A DNA stretch of 44,657 bases from Bacillota bacterium (GTDB taxonomy: Bacteria > Bacillota > Clostridia > Christensenellales > Borkfalkiaceae), in NCBI GenBank assembly GCA_019423125.1, contig JAHZBZ010000012.1, forward strand, positions 1 to 44,657. Reading direction: 5' to 3'. The notes under the pieces were generated by a model. It did no database searches and was not told the DNA's origin. It saw only the letters and a list, made by a program, of their open reading frames with translations. This document shows, in pieces, positions 23,431 to 31,349 of the stretch. The position numbers and the translations under genes are program-made. Positions within the stretch are counted from its first letter, which is position 1, and every line of letters begins with the position of its first letter.

Positions 23431-24648
23431 TTACAGAAGGATGCAGATGACACCGCCCTTTCCCTCGTTGACGATGCGCGTCACGGCGCGGCGCAGTTTT
23501 CCGCGCGCCTCTTCGGGCATGGAGTTCATCTTTTCGTCCAGCCCGTCGCGCACCATCTCCTTGAACGTCTTTCCGAACACATCGGTGTTCCACATCCCTT
23601 CGCGGTCGCGCTCGTAGCTCTCCATGACCCCCTTTGCGATCTCCTCCCCGCGCGCCGCGTCACCCGTGATCGGGCTGACTTCGGTGTGCACGTCCACTTT
23701 CAGGATGTGATAAGCGGTCGCATCCGCTTTCAGGAGCACGCCGCATTTTCCGCCGCGGCGAACGAGCTCGGGCGGAAGAAGAGAGAGCTCTTCGTCCGAA
23801 GGGAGAACGACGCCGTAGCCGCGCTCTTTGGCGGCGTGTGCCGCCGCGCCGAACTTGTCGTAAAATTCCTTCGCCTCGCGCAGGGAGCGGACGTACGCCA
23901 TCAGATGCAGATCGTCGGGCACAGCCACGCCGCACTCCTCGCCGAGCACGCGGTAGAACATCCCGTCCTCCGCCTCCAGCGTGATGCGGACAAGCCCCGT
24001 CGCCGCATCCGCTTCAAAGGAGGAACAGCGCACGTCGCCCTCCGAAAACGCCTGTTCGAGCCGCTCGCAATCGCGCAGGATGCGAACGGACGGCGTCACT
24101 TCGCGCACCTTGTCGAGGATCTCCGAGATCATGCGGCTCTCCGCGGGCAGAACGCGCATCCATGCGGGCAGATCGATGTCGATGCCCTGCACGGGACAGG
24201 CGAAGAGAAGTTCGCGGCAGATCCTTTCTTTTGCGCCCTCGTCCGCTTCGCCCGAGCAGCGCAAGGCGAGTGCGGGACGGGCGTATTTTTCCTCCAGCGC
24301 CGCGCGAAGCGCCTCGCAGGCGGGATCGGACGGATCGGACGCATCCACGACAACGAGAAGCGGCACGGACGCGACGCGCACGAGCGCTTCCTCCGCCGCG
24401 ATGCATTCCCCGCGCTCTTCCGAAGAGGTCACGAGGATGCAGGCATCGCCCGCAGGCACGTCGCTCTCAAAGACGCGGATGCTTGCGCCGTCCTCCTCCC
24501 ACTCCGCGCAGAGAGGAGCGTCCGAAGGCGGGACGGGCGAAAGCATGGCGATGAGCGCACGGCGGCTTTCCTTTGCGGGGCCCGCCACGGCGAGCGAAAA
24601 AGTTCCGCCCGAGCGGGCGGCGAGACAGGACAAAAGTTTCTCTTGCAT
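23431..24648 (-). CDS. spoIVA: SpoIVA-like spore morphogenesis protein lacking the ATPase P-loop
   Basis: A 405-residue protein. The C-terminal half is unmistakably SpoIVA, the basement ATPase of the spore coat: AKEFYDKFGAAAHAAKERGYG, LLPPELVRRGGKCGVLLKA, HILKVDVHTEVSPITG, the WNTDVFGKTF segment, and the end INEGKGGVICILL. The N-terminus starts like SpoIVA (LAARSGGTFSLAVAG), but the Walker A position, normally GxxRTGKST, reads GPAKESRRA. The following switch segments (the DCVGY and TPW regions) are absent. The protein is about 85 residues shorter than the 492-residue Bacillus protein. It should not hydrolyse ATP, although Bacillus SpoIVA needs ATP to polymerise. The start is fixed by alignment. 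It follows der and plsY, the usual clostridial neighbours, but gpsA, normally between, is missing. Confidence 0.88.
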   Translation of the reverse strand: MQEKLLSCLAARSGGTFSLAVAGPAKESRRALIAMLSPVPPSDAPLCAEWEEDGASIRVFESDVPAGDACILVTSSEERGECIAAEEALVRVASVPLLVVVDASDPSDPACEALRAALEEKYARPALALRCSGEADEGAKERICRELLFACPVQGIDIDLPAWMRVLPAESRMISEILDKVREVTPSVRILRDCERLEQAFSEGDVRCSSFEADAATGLVRITLEAEDGMFYRVLGEECGVAVPDDLHLMAYVRSLREAKEFYDKFGAAAHAAKERGYGVVLPSDEELSLLPPELVRRGGKCGVLLKADATAYHILKVDVHTEVSPITGDAARGEEIAKGVMESYERDREGMWNTDVFGKTFKEMVRDGLDEKMNSMPEEARGKLRRAVTRIVNEGKGGVICILL

Positions 24649-24715
24649 AAAAAAACAGCCTCCCCAATACCAAGTGTTCCGGTATGCGGAAGCTGTGCCG
24701 CAGCCCCCCGTACCG
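24649..24715 (-). promoter_or_regulatory. Attenuator-like leader of the spoIVA-like gene with competing hairpins
   Basis: On the minus strand, hairpin T pairs 24681-24696 with 24655-24671 around a 9-base loop and is followed by seven T that run straight into the start codon: an intrinsic terminator in form. Its 3' arm contains the only ribosome binding site, GGGGAGG (24659-24665), 10 bases before the ATG. An upstream alternative hairpin (24680-24715; CGGTA with TACCG and GGGGGCTG with CAGCTTCC) uses the same bases as the 5' arm of T, so the two exclude each other. This is the logic of a riboswitch or attenuator. No known aptamer is recognised; the effector is unknown. Confidence 0.6.
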
Positions 24716-24728
24716 ACGGTTACAGTTC

Positions 24729-24759
24729 AGTATATGAGGGAGAACTGCGGAAAATACCT
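24729..24759 (-). promoter_or_regulatory. Candidate sigma-E-type promoter of the spoIVA-like gene
   Basis: On the minus strand CATATACT (24729-24736) resembles the sigma-E -10 box (CATACAmT), with AGGTATTTT (24751-24759) in the -35 area. No sigma-A -35 is found at the proper distance. SpoIVA is sigma-E controlled in Bacillus. This start would give a leader of about 75-80 bases covering the two competing hairpins. Confidence 0.45.
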
Positions 24760-24774
24760 CAGCCGAAAAAATTG

Positions 24775-25506
24775 TCAGGCGGACTCCTTTTTGCCGTGCG
24801 AGAGCTTTTTCACGGAGGTGTGATGCTCTTCTCCCGCAAGAAGCGCGACGATGTTGCGCCTGTGCGCGAACCAGGTCAGGAAGCAGTCGAAGAGAAGCAA
24901 CAGGAAGATCGCAACGACAAAACCGTTGTTCATCTCCCCCGCATAGCGCAGGAAGAACAGAACGCCCTGGATCGCGGTGAACAGCGAAACGCCGAGCAGA
25001 GAACCCATGGAGCCCCATTCGCTCGCCCAGATATAAAAGAGAGTGAACAGAAGCACGGCGAGCACGACAAAGATCATCCACCAATATTCACAGCAGAGCG
25101 CGAACGCGTACATGCCGAGCGTGGAGGCAATGCCCTTGCCGCCCTTGAATTTCATCGTGACGGGATAGATGTGCCCCACGATGACCGAGACTCCGCACAC
25201 ATACCGCGCGAGGTCGGAGACGAGCACGTCCGTGCCCGCAAAGACCTTGCCGCGGAAGATAAAATAGGCGATGAGAAGGGGCAGACCGCCCTTGATCATG
25301 TCGCAAAAAAGGGTGATCGCGCCGATCTTCAACCCGAACTGACGGCTCATGTTCATGGTGCCGGGGTTTCCGCTGCCCATCTTCCGCACATCTTTGTGCT
25401 TGATCTTCGAGATCAGAAGGGCAAAGTTGAAGCACCCGACAAAATAGGACACGACCGCCATCACGATGAACCAATACCAGATCTGAGAAAATTCCAATTC
25501 GGTCAT
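24775..25506 (-). CDS. plsY: Acyl-phosphate:glycerol-3-phosphate acyltransferase PlsY
   Basis: A 243-residue integral membrane enzyme that transfers the acyl group from acyl-phosphate to glycerol 3-phosphate, the first step of phospholipid synthesis. PlsY motifs are present: GSGNPGTMNMSRQFG (usually GSGNPGATN), then GHIYPVTMKFKGGKGIAST. About five to six hydrophobic helices span the protein. It is 30-40 residues longer than most PlsY, with a charged C-terminal tail (AHRRNIVALLAGEEHHTSVKK-like). GGGAGGGG precedes the ATG, and it lies 13 bases after der, in the same transcription unit. Its plsX partner is not in the window. Confidence 0.93.
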   Translation of the reverse strand: MTELEFSQIWYWFIVMAVVSYFVGCFNFALLISKIKHKDVRKMGSGNPGTMNMSRQFGLKIGAITLFCDMIKGGLPLLIAYFIFRGKVFAGTDVLVSDLARYVCGVSVIVGHIYPVTMKFKGGKGIASTLGMYAFALCCEYWWMIFVVLAVLLFTLFYIWASEWGSMGSLLGVSLFTAIQGVLFFLRYAGEMNNGFVVAIFLLLLFDCFLTWFAHRRNIVALLAGEEHHTSVKKLSHGKKESA

Positions 25507-25519
25507 AGTTCCCCTCCCG

Positions 25520-26848
25520 TCAGCCCATCATGCCGCTCTCGTTCTCGCCGCGGTTGCGCGTGACGAGGCGGATGGGCGTGCCGCTGAAATCGAAGGCACG
25601 GCGCAAAACGTTTTCGAGATACCGTTTATAAGAAAAGTGCATGAGCTGTTCGTCGTTGACGAAGAGAACAAAAGTGGGCGGGCAGACGGACGGCTGCGAG
25701 CAATAGTAGATCTTGAGCCGCCTGCCGTTGAAGGATGCGGGCTCGTTGGTGCGCACCGCGTCGAGAATGAGGTCGTTCAAAAGCCCCGTCGAGACGCGGC
25801 GGTTGGCGTTTTCATACGCCTGCCGCGCGACGGCAAGCACCTTTTCCGCGCGCTTGCCCGTCTTTGCCGAGATGTACACGGACTTGTAGTAGTCCATGAA
25901 TTTAAGGTCTGCGGCGAGCTTTTCCTCGAATTTATTGACGGTGTGGGTGTCCTTTTCGATGAGATCCCACTTGTTCATCACGACGACGGAAGGCTTGCCC
26001 TGCTCGTGGACGTAGCCGATGATCTTGACGTCCTGTTCGGTGAGCCCCTCCGCGCTGTCCACGACGAGCAGGCACACGTCGGCGCGGCGGACCGCGTCAA
26101 AGGCGCGCAGGACGCTGTAATACTCCACGTCGTCCGACACGTTCTTTTTCTTGCGGATGCCCGCCGTGTCGATGAGGGTGTATTTTTGGCCGTCAAGCTC
26201 GAAGGGCGTATCGATCGCGTCGCGCGTCGTGCCCGCAAGGTCGGTCACGATGGTGCGCTCGAACCCGAGCAGGCGGTTGACGAGGCTGCTCTTGCCCGCG
26301 TTCGGCTTGCCGACCACCGCCACTTTGAGACGGTCGGACTCCTCTTCGTCCCCTCCTTCAAAGTGGGAGACGACCTCGTCGAGCACGTCGCCGATGCCCT
26401 GCGAATGTTCCGCGGAGACGGCAAAAGGCTCGCCGAGCCCAAGAGAATAGTATTCGAAGATCTTGTCGTGCGAGAAGTTGTCCACCTTGTTGACGGCGAG
26501 CACGATGGGTTTTTTGCTTCGGCGGAGTTTTTCCGCGACGTCGTAGTCGGAGGAGGTCAGGTCCTCCTTGCCGTCCACCAGCAGGATGATGACCTGCGCC
26601 ATATCGATGGCGGCGTCCGCCTGGCGGAGGATCTCCCGCCACATCGTGTCCTCGCTCTTGAGCTCGATGCCGCCCGTGTCCACGACGGTGAATTTTTTTC
26701 CGCGCCAGACCGCATCCGCATAAAGGCGGTCGCGCGTGACGCCCGGACGGTTTTCGGTGATGGAGATCTTACGCCCCGCTATTTTGTTGAAGAGGGTACT
26801 CTTGCCCACGTTGGGACGACCCACGATCGCTACCAGAGGATTTGCCAT
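25520..26848 (-). CDS. der: Ribosome-associated GTPase Der (EngA)
   Basis: A 442-residue tandem GTPase required for 50S ribosome assembly. Two complete G domains are visible: the first with Walker A GRPNVGKST, switch motif DTGGIE and NKVD; the second with GKPNAGKSS, DTAGIRKKKN and NKWD. The C-terminal KH-like domain contains LKIYYCSQPSVCPPTFVLFV and YLENVLRRAF. The length is normal. It is first in the der-plsY operon, with a sigma-A promoter. Confidence 0.97.
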   Translation of the reverse strand: MANPLVAIVGRPNVGKSTLFNKIAGRKISITENRPGVTRDRLYADAVWRGKKFTVVDTGGIELKSEDTMWREILRQADAAIDMAQVIILLVDGKEDLTSSDYDVAEKLRRSKKPIVLAVNKVDNFSHDKIFEYYSLGLGEPFAVSAEHSQGIGDVLDEVVSHFEGGDEEESDRLKVAVVGKPNAGKSSLVNRLLGFERTIVTDLAGTTRDAIDTPFELDGQKYTLIDTAGIRKKKNVSDDVEYYSVLRAFDAVRRADVCLLVVDSAEGLTEQDVKIIGYVHEQGKPSVVVMNKWDLIEKDTHTVNKFEEKLAADLKFMDYYKSVYISAKTGKRAEKVLAVARQAYENANRRVSTGLLNDLILDAVRTNEPASFNGRRLKIYYCSQPSVCPPTFVLFVNDEQLMHFSYKRYLENVLRRAFDFSGTPIRLVTRNRGENESGMMG

Positions 26849-26886
26849 AACGTCTCCCGTTTTCTGTTCAAAGACTGTATGCAGAC

Positions 26887-26915
26887 ATTATACCCGATTT
26901 GCAAAAATTTGTAAA
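26887..26915 (-). promoter_or_regulatory. Sigma-A promoter of der-plsY
   Basis: On the minus strand TTTACA (26910-26915) and TATAAT (26887-26892) are 17 bases apart. It sits directly beyond the T tract of the upstream small-protein terminator. Confidence 0.8.
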
Positions 26916-26949
26916 GAAAAAGCGGCTCGCTTTGAAAAAAGCGAGCCGC
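26912..26949 (-). terminator. Terminator of the small membrane protein gene
   Basis: The perfect 12-bp stem (26922-26933 with 26938-26949) is followed on the minus strand by TTTTTCTTT. Confidence 0.9.
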
Positions 26950-26959
26950 CCGTCCGTTG

Positions 26960-27277
26960 TCATTTGCCTGCGCCGATGTTGATGACGCCGATGCCCGAGA
27001 GAAGTCCGAGCACGCAACCCAGAACATAGATGACCAGCGCGATCCAGAAAATGACGCGCCATACCTTACCGAGCCCGCGGCTGTACTCGTATGCGGGGAA
27101 AGCGATCGCGATCAGAAGGGCGATCTTACCGACGATCTCGAGAACGGAGCCGATGGGCGAGCCGCCGAACAGTCCGCCGAAGACGAACAGGAAGGCGGCG
27201 AGAATCAAGCCGAAGAACGCACAGAGCTTGACAAAATCGCGCTTTGCCTGTCCCTCGGTCCTCTGTCTTTTAGCCAT
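26960..27277 (-). CDS. Small membrane protein of unknown function
   Basis: A 105-residue protein with a basic, hydrophilic start (MAKRQRTEGQAKRDF) and three likely membrane helices at about 17-37, 44-62 and 72-97, the last Gly-rich (VLGCVLGLLSGIGVINIG). No motif is recognised. It is monocistronic, with its own promoter, AAGGAGA site and terminator. Confidence 0.75.
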   Translation of the reverse strand: MAKRQRTEGQAKRDFVKLCAFFGLILAAFLFVFGGLFGGSPIGSVLEIVGKIALLIAIAFPAYEYSRGLGKVWRVIFWIALVIYVLGCVLGLLSGIGVINIGAGK

Positions 27278-27312
27278 GATTGAAACAATCTCCTTTTTTT
27301 TCGTTCATACTT

Positions 27313-27341
27313 ATTTTACCACTTGCGCGCTGATTTTACAA
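27313..27341 (-). promoter_or_regulatory. Promoter of the small membrane protein gene
   Basis: On the minus strand TTGTAA (27336-27341) and TAAAAT (27313-27318) are 17 bases apart. Confidence 0.7.
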
Positions 27342-27366
27342 GCGTTCGAGCGGGTTTTATTTAATT

Positions 27367-27903
27367 TTATTTGTCGAAAATGTAGACGGCATCTTCGCCG
27401 TCGTCCTCCAAAAAACGGACGGCGATCCCCTCTCTTTTGGACGTGGGGACGTTCTTGCCCGTAAAATCCGCCTTGAAAGGCAGTTCGCGGTGCCCGCGGT
27501 CGACGAGCGCGAGGAATTGGATCTTGCGCGGCCGCCCCATCGCCATGACTTCGGCGATCGCGGCACGAACCGTCCTGCCCGTAAAGATGACGTCGTCGCA
27601 CAAAAGCACCGTCTTTCCGTCCAGACCGAACCCGATCTCGCTGCCGAAAAACTCCACCTCTTCGCTGAGTTTTTCAAGATCGTCGCGATAGAGCGCAATG
27701 TCGAAAACGCCCATCGGCACGTCCGCGCCTTCGATGGAATCGAGGCATTCCTTGATGCGCTTTGCGACCGTGACGCCGCGCGTGCGGATCCCGATGAGCA
27801 CGAGATCCTCCACCCCGTCGTTGCGCTCGATGATCTGATGCGCGAGCCTGCGGAAGGTGTTGCGGATGCCCGCTTCGTCCATGAGTTGTCCCTTGATCTT
27901 CAT
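27367..27903 (-). CDS. pyrR: PyrR: uracil phosphoribosyltransferase / pyrimidine operon attenuator
   Basis: A 178-residue PRTase-fold protein. The PRPP-binding loop is TVLLCDDVIFTGRTVRAAI, and LVLIGIRTRGVTVAKRI and the N-terminal RLAHQIIERN are typical of PyrR. In Firmicutes it binds pyr mRNA leaders in response to UMP and also makes UMP from uracil and PRPP. Here it is last in a lipoprotein/NAD operon rather than at the head of a pyr operon, so no pyr target is nearby. The ATG overlaps the rluD stop by 4 bases. I see no clear terminator after it. Confidence 0.93.
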   Translation of the reverse strand: MKIKGQLMDEAGIRNTFRRLAHQIIERNDGVEDLVLIGIRTRGVTVAKRIKECLDSIEGADVPMGVFDIALYRDDLEKLSEEVEFFGSEIGFGLDGKTVLLCDDVIFTGRTVRAAIAEVMAMGRPRKIQFLALVDRGHRELPFKADFTGKNVPTSKREGIAVRFLEDDGEDAVYIFDK

Positions 27904-28841
27904 TCTCTCCTCCCCTGTTCCGCGCGGTTAAGAAGCGCGAGCACCTTCTCGAAATGCTCGGGAAGGGGCGCCTCGAACGTCATGCGCTCGCCCGTGCGCG
28001 GATGATCGAATGTCAGCCTGCACGCATGCAGGAGCTGACCGTTCAGCGAAAAACGCTGTTTTTTTATCCCGTAGACGGGATCTCCCACGATCGGATGCCC
28101 GATGTGTTTGCAGTGAACGCGGATCTGGTGCGTCCTGCCCGTTTCCAGACGGAAGCGCACAAGCGTGTATCCGCTCGCCTCGAATCTTTTGACGACTTCA
28201 AAATTGGTGGCGGCATAACGCCCCTTTTCCTTCGGGACAACCGCCATGCGGATGCGGTCGGTCGGGTGCCTGCCGATGTACGTCTCCACCCTGCCGCTGT
28301 CCTCTTTGAACAGCCCCTCGCAGAGCGCGACGTATTCGCGCGCACACGTCTTGTCCGCGATCTGTGCGGAAAGCGACAGGTGCGCCGCGTCGTTCTTTGC
28401 GACGACGAGAAGCCCCGACGTGTCCTTGTCGATGCGGTGCACGATGCCGGGACGGATGACGCCGTTGATGGAGCTGAGCGAATGCAACCGAAAGAGCAGG
28501 GCGTTGACGAGCGTACCCGTCAGATTGCCGCTGCCCGCGTGCACCGTGAGGCCCTGCGGCTTGTTGATGACCGCGACATCCTCGTCTTCGTAGACGATGT
28601 CGATCGGGATGTCCTGCGGCGTAAGGTCGAGTTTTAACGGCTCCCTGTGCGCGGCGCGGACCTCATCCCCCGCCGAGACGGATGCGGACGCCTTTGCGGG
28701 CGAGCCGTTTAGGGTGACCGCGCCCTCCTCGATCAGCTTTTTTGCCGCCGAGCGGGTGATGCCCATGTTCTCGGAGAGAAAGACATCCAGCCTGCCGCAC
28801 GCCGCCTGCGCGACGGCGGAAAAGTCCTCCGCGTCAGCCAT
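27900..28841 (-). CDS. rluD: RluD-family rRNA pseudouridine synthase
   Basis: A 313-residue pseudouridine synthase of the RluA/RluD family. An N-terminal S4 RNA-binding domain (about residues 12-70, LDVFLSENMGITRSAAKKLI) precedes the catalytic core. The active site motif GIVHRIDKDTSGLL contains the essential Asp. VNKPxG-like AVINKPQGLTVHAG and the C-terminal TGRTHQIRVH are present. The start is ATG 28841 with GGGGAG just before it; it overlaps lspA by 8 bases, the classical Firmicutes neighbour. The longer in-frame extension is arginine-rich and lies inside lspA. Confidence 0.94.
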   Translation of the reverse strand: MADAEDFSAVAQAACGRLDVFLSENMGITRSAAKKLIEEGAVTLNGSPAKASASVSAGDEVRAAHREPLKLDLTPQDIPIDIVYEDEDVAVINKPQGLTVHAGSGNLTGTLVNALLFRLHSLSSINGVIRPGIVHRIDKDTSGLLVVAKNDAAHLSLSAQIADKTCAREYVALCEGLFKEDSGRVETYIGRHPTDRIRMAVVPKEKGRYAATNFEVVKRFEASGYTLVRFRLETGRTHQIRVHCKHIGHPIVGDPVYGIKKQRFSLNGQLLHACRLTFDHPRTGERMTFEAPLPEHFEKVLALLNRAEQGRRE

Positions 28842-29343
28842 TCTCCCCTTCCTCTTCGGGCGTCTCTTCCTCCTGCGAGGAACGGAAGACCGCAGCGCGG
28901 TCCACAAACAAAAGGGCGATCACGAGAAGCACCGCCCCGATCGCGATCGCGATGTCGGCGACGTTGTTGTGGAAATCCACAAAACCGAAGTTCATATAGA
29001 TGAAGTCGCGCACGCCCTTTTCGACACAGCGGTCGATCAGGTTGCCCGCCGCGCCGACCATGATCAGCACGAGCGATACGCGCAGGAACCTGCGCTTGCC
29101 CTTCAGACGCAGGCAAACCGCAAAGAGCACGACAAGAGCGACGCAGGTAAGTCCGATAAAGACGGGCATTGCCCACGGCTCGTCCGAGAACCAACCGAAC
29201 GAAATGCCCGTGTTTTGCGGCACCGCCTCGATGCCCAGCCAACCCTTGATCAGGTCGACGGACTCGCCGTATGCCGCATAGGCCGCCGCCTTCGTGAGCT
29301 GGTCGGCAAGCAAAAGAACCAGAAACAGGATCGCATATGCCAT
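28834..29343 (-). CDS. lspA: Lipoprotein signal peptidase (signal peptidase II)
   Basis: A 169-residue membrane aspartyl protease that removes the signal peptide of lipidated prolipoproteins. Four hydrophobic segments are seen. The two catalytic Asp lie in GNLIDRC and FHNNVADIAI, and the conserved NTGISF block is present. A charged C-terminal tail (EEETPEEEGENG) is unusual but common in related sequences. It starts one base after the stop of the coiled-coil gene. It shares an operon with lgt, the enzyme acting one step earlier. Confidence 0.95.
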   Translation of the reverse strand: MAYAILFLVLLLADQLTKAAAYAAYGESVDLIKGWLGIEAVPQNTGISFGWFSDEPWAMPVFIGLTCVALVVLFAVCLRLKGKRRFLRVSLVLIMVGAAGNLIDRCVEKGVRDFIYMNFGFVDFHNNVADIAIAIGAVLLVIALLFVDRAAVFRSSQEEETPEEEGENG

Positions 29344-29344
29344 G

Positions 29345-29914
29345 TCAGTCTTCTTCCTCCTCTTTTTCGTCGTCCATCAGACCAAGGTTGCGGCAGAGCT
29401 CGCCCAAATCGAGCTTGCCCTTCGGATTGAGCACGTCGTCGAGATTGAAGGTGTATTCCTCCTCTTCCTGCACGTAGCGCTCGATCGCCGCTTTGGGGTC
29501 GTCTTCCTGCTTTTTCTCTTCCGAAGTAAAAAAATCGGGCTGTTTTCCGAGAATGGCGGCGAGGTTGTGCGCAAACTGCACATATTCCTCCGATTCGCCG
29601 CCCGGGAGCCTGCCCGCCATCTGCTCCGCGAGCGCGCGCCACTTTTCCGCGAACAGGCGGAAGGTCTGCAATTCCATCTGCGCGCTCATGCGGTAGAATT
29701 CCTTGATCTCATCCCCCTTGCTCTCGGCGTCGACGATCGCCTTTCCGACTTTCTGCTCGCGCGCGCGCAGTTCGGCGATGGTGGCGCGCAGACTGCGGTT
29801 TTCCGCGACCAGCCCGTCCACCCTGTAATTGAGCCGTTTGATCTTGGATACATACGCGTCGCGCACGCCTTCGATCAGCTGCTCCACTTCTTTTTTTGTG
29901 AATTTCTTAAACAT
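29345..29914 (-). CDS. Unknown coiled-coil protein encoded between pncB and lspA
   Basis: A 189-residue soluble protein. Residues 5-75 are strongly heptad-like (KKEVEQLIEGVRDAYVSKIK and following), a parallel coiled coil. The middle (80-130) is helical, and the C-terminal 55 residues are very acidic, ending DDEKEEEED. The N-terminal coiled coil recalls DivIVA/GpsB-like organisers, but the membrane-binding loop of DivIVA is not seen, so I leave the function open. Its ATG overlaps the pncB stop by 8 bases, and it ends one base before lspA, so it is tightly coupled. Confidence 0.75.
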   Translation of the reverse strand: MFKKFTKKEVEQLIEGVRDAYVSKIKRLNYRVDGLVAENRSLRATIAELRAREQKVGKAIVDAESKGDEIKEFYRMSAQMELQTFRLFAEKWRALAEQMAGRLPGGESEEYVQFAHNLAAILGKQPDFFTSEEKKQEDDPKAAIERYVQEEEEYTFNLDDVLNPKGKLDLGELCRNLGLMDDEKEEEED

Positions 29915-31349
29915 TTTCCGAACGGATCTCCGCTATCATTTTATTCTTCACGTCGTACAGTTTCTGCGAAAGGTCGACCTTGTAGACGTGCGGGTTGTCC
30001 GGACGCTTGTATTCGTCCCAGAAGCTCTCCTTCTCGCGCTCGGCATAGGCGCAGATCTCTTTCAGCGTCGGGTCGGGGCGAACGCGCGCGCCGTCTTTTA
30101 AGACGAGCTCGGTCAGCGGACGCATCGTGTAATCGGTGAACGTGATCTTCTTCCATGTGTCCTTCGGGTGGAAGATCGTGAGCGGACGGGAGACGTCGAA
30201 CGTCTCGTCGCGCAGGGCGATCAGGTCCGCCTCCGCCTTGCCCGTCTTGTTGTCGTAGATTCGGTACACGCACTTGAAACCGGGGTTCGTGATCTTGTCC
30301 GAGTTGTCGGAGAGCTTGATCTTCGGGATCTCCTTTCCGCCCTGCGGCAGAAGAGAGGAGAGCTTGTAAACGCCGCCGAGGGCGGGCATGTCCGCGCTCG
30401 TGATCAGCCTTGTGCCGACGCCCCACAGATCGATGCGCGCGCCCTGGTTTTTGAGGGAGTTGATGAGGTATTCGTCCAGATCGCCCGACGCACAGATGAT
30501 CGCGTCGGGGAATCCCGCCTCGTCCAGCATCTTGCGCGCCTGCTTGGAAAGATACGCGAGGTCGCCGCTGTCCAGGCGGATGCCCTTGGGCTCATGCCCC
30601 GCCGCGCGCAGTTCGCGGAAGACGCGGATGGCGTTGGGCACGCCGCTGCGCAGGGTGTCGTAGGTGTCGACCAGGAGAAGGCAGGCGTCGGGATACATCT
30701 TCGCGTAGGCGGAGAACGCCTCGTATTCGCTCGGGAAGTTCATCACCCAGCTGTGCGCGTGCGTTCCCGCGACGGGGATGCCGAACATCTGCCCCGCGAG
30801 CACGTCGGAGGTCGAACCGCAGCCGCCGATGACGGATGCGCGCGCGCCGTATACGCCCGCGTCGGGGCCCTGCGCGCGGCGCAGTCCGAACTCCATCACC
30901 GAGTCCCCCTTCGCCGCATAGGTGACCTTTGCGGACTTGGAGGCGATGAGCGTCTGGTGGTTGACGATGTTCAGAAGCGCCGTTTCGAGGAACTGCGCTT
31001 CGAGAAGAGGCGCGCGGACGGTGAGGATGGGCTCCTCGGGGAAAACGACGGTGCCTTCGGGCACCGCATACACGTCGCCCGTGAAGCGGAAATCCTTTAA
31101 ATACGAGAGGAATCGCTCGTCAAAGAGCCCGAGCGAGCGGAGATAGGCGATGTCCTCTTCCTCGAAACGGATGCCGAGGATGTAGTCGAGCGCCTGCTCC
31201 AGCCCCGCCGCCACCGAATAGGTGATGATGTTGTTGCGGCGGAAAAACAGATCGAAGACGGCGATGTCCTTTTCCTTTCCGTTTTTGAGGTAGCCGTCCA
31301 TCATGGTGAGCTGATACAGATCGGTCAGAAGCGTAAGATTTTTAAACAT
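29907..31349 (-). CDS. pncB: Nicotinate phosphoribosyltransferase
   Basis: A 480-residue enzyme that converts nicotinate and PRPP to nicotinate mononucleotide for NAD salvage, driven by ATP through a phosphohistidine. The N-terminal LLTDLYQLTMMDGYL, the His-containing GTHAHSWVMNF, and IRLDSGDLAYLSKQARKML with GVGTRL are diagnostic. The start is ATG 31349 (MFKNLTLL), overlapping lgt by 8 bases. The upstream open extension is basic and non-homologous. It sits in the same operon as lgt. Confidence 0.95.
   Translation of the reverse strand: MFKNLTLLTDLYQLTMMDGYLKNGKEKDIAVFDLFFRRNNIITYSVAAGLEQALDYILGIRFEEEDIAYLRSLGLFDERFLSYLKDFRFTGDVYAVPEGTVVFPEEPILTVRAPLLEAQFLETALLNIVNHQTLIASKSAKVTYAAKGDSVMEFGLRRAQGPDAGVYGARASVIGGCGSTSDVLAGQMFGIPVAGTHAHSWVMNFPSEYEAFSAYAKMYPDACLLLVDTYDTLRSGVPNAIRVFRELRAAGHEPKGIRLDSGDLAYLSKQARKMLDEAGFPDAIICASGDLDEYLINSLKNQGARIDLWGVGTRLITSADMPALGGVYKLSSLLPQGGKEIPKIKLSDNSDKITNPGFKCVYRIYDNKTGKAEADLIALRDETFDVSRPLTIFHPKDTWKKITFTDYTMRPLTELVLKDGARVRPDPTLKEICAYAEREKESFWDEYKRPDNPHVYKVDLSQKLYDVKNKMIAEIRSENV

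Noticed and set aside
24655..24715. 4.5S (SRP) RNA in the plsY-spoIVA gap
   Set aside because: The conserved SRP apical motif (GGAAGCAGCC-like) is absent; the structure is better explained by two competing hairpins.
23407..25563. Long open frame (718 codons) on the plus strand
   Set aside because: It runs antisense to the spoIVA-like gene and plsY, is Arg/His/Ala-rich in the manner of shadow frames in GC-rich DNA, has no ribosome binding site and crosses a terminator.
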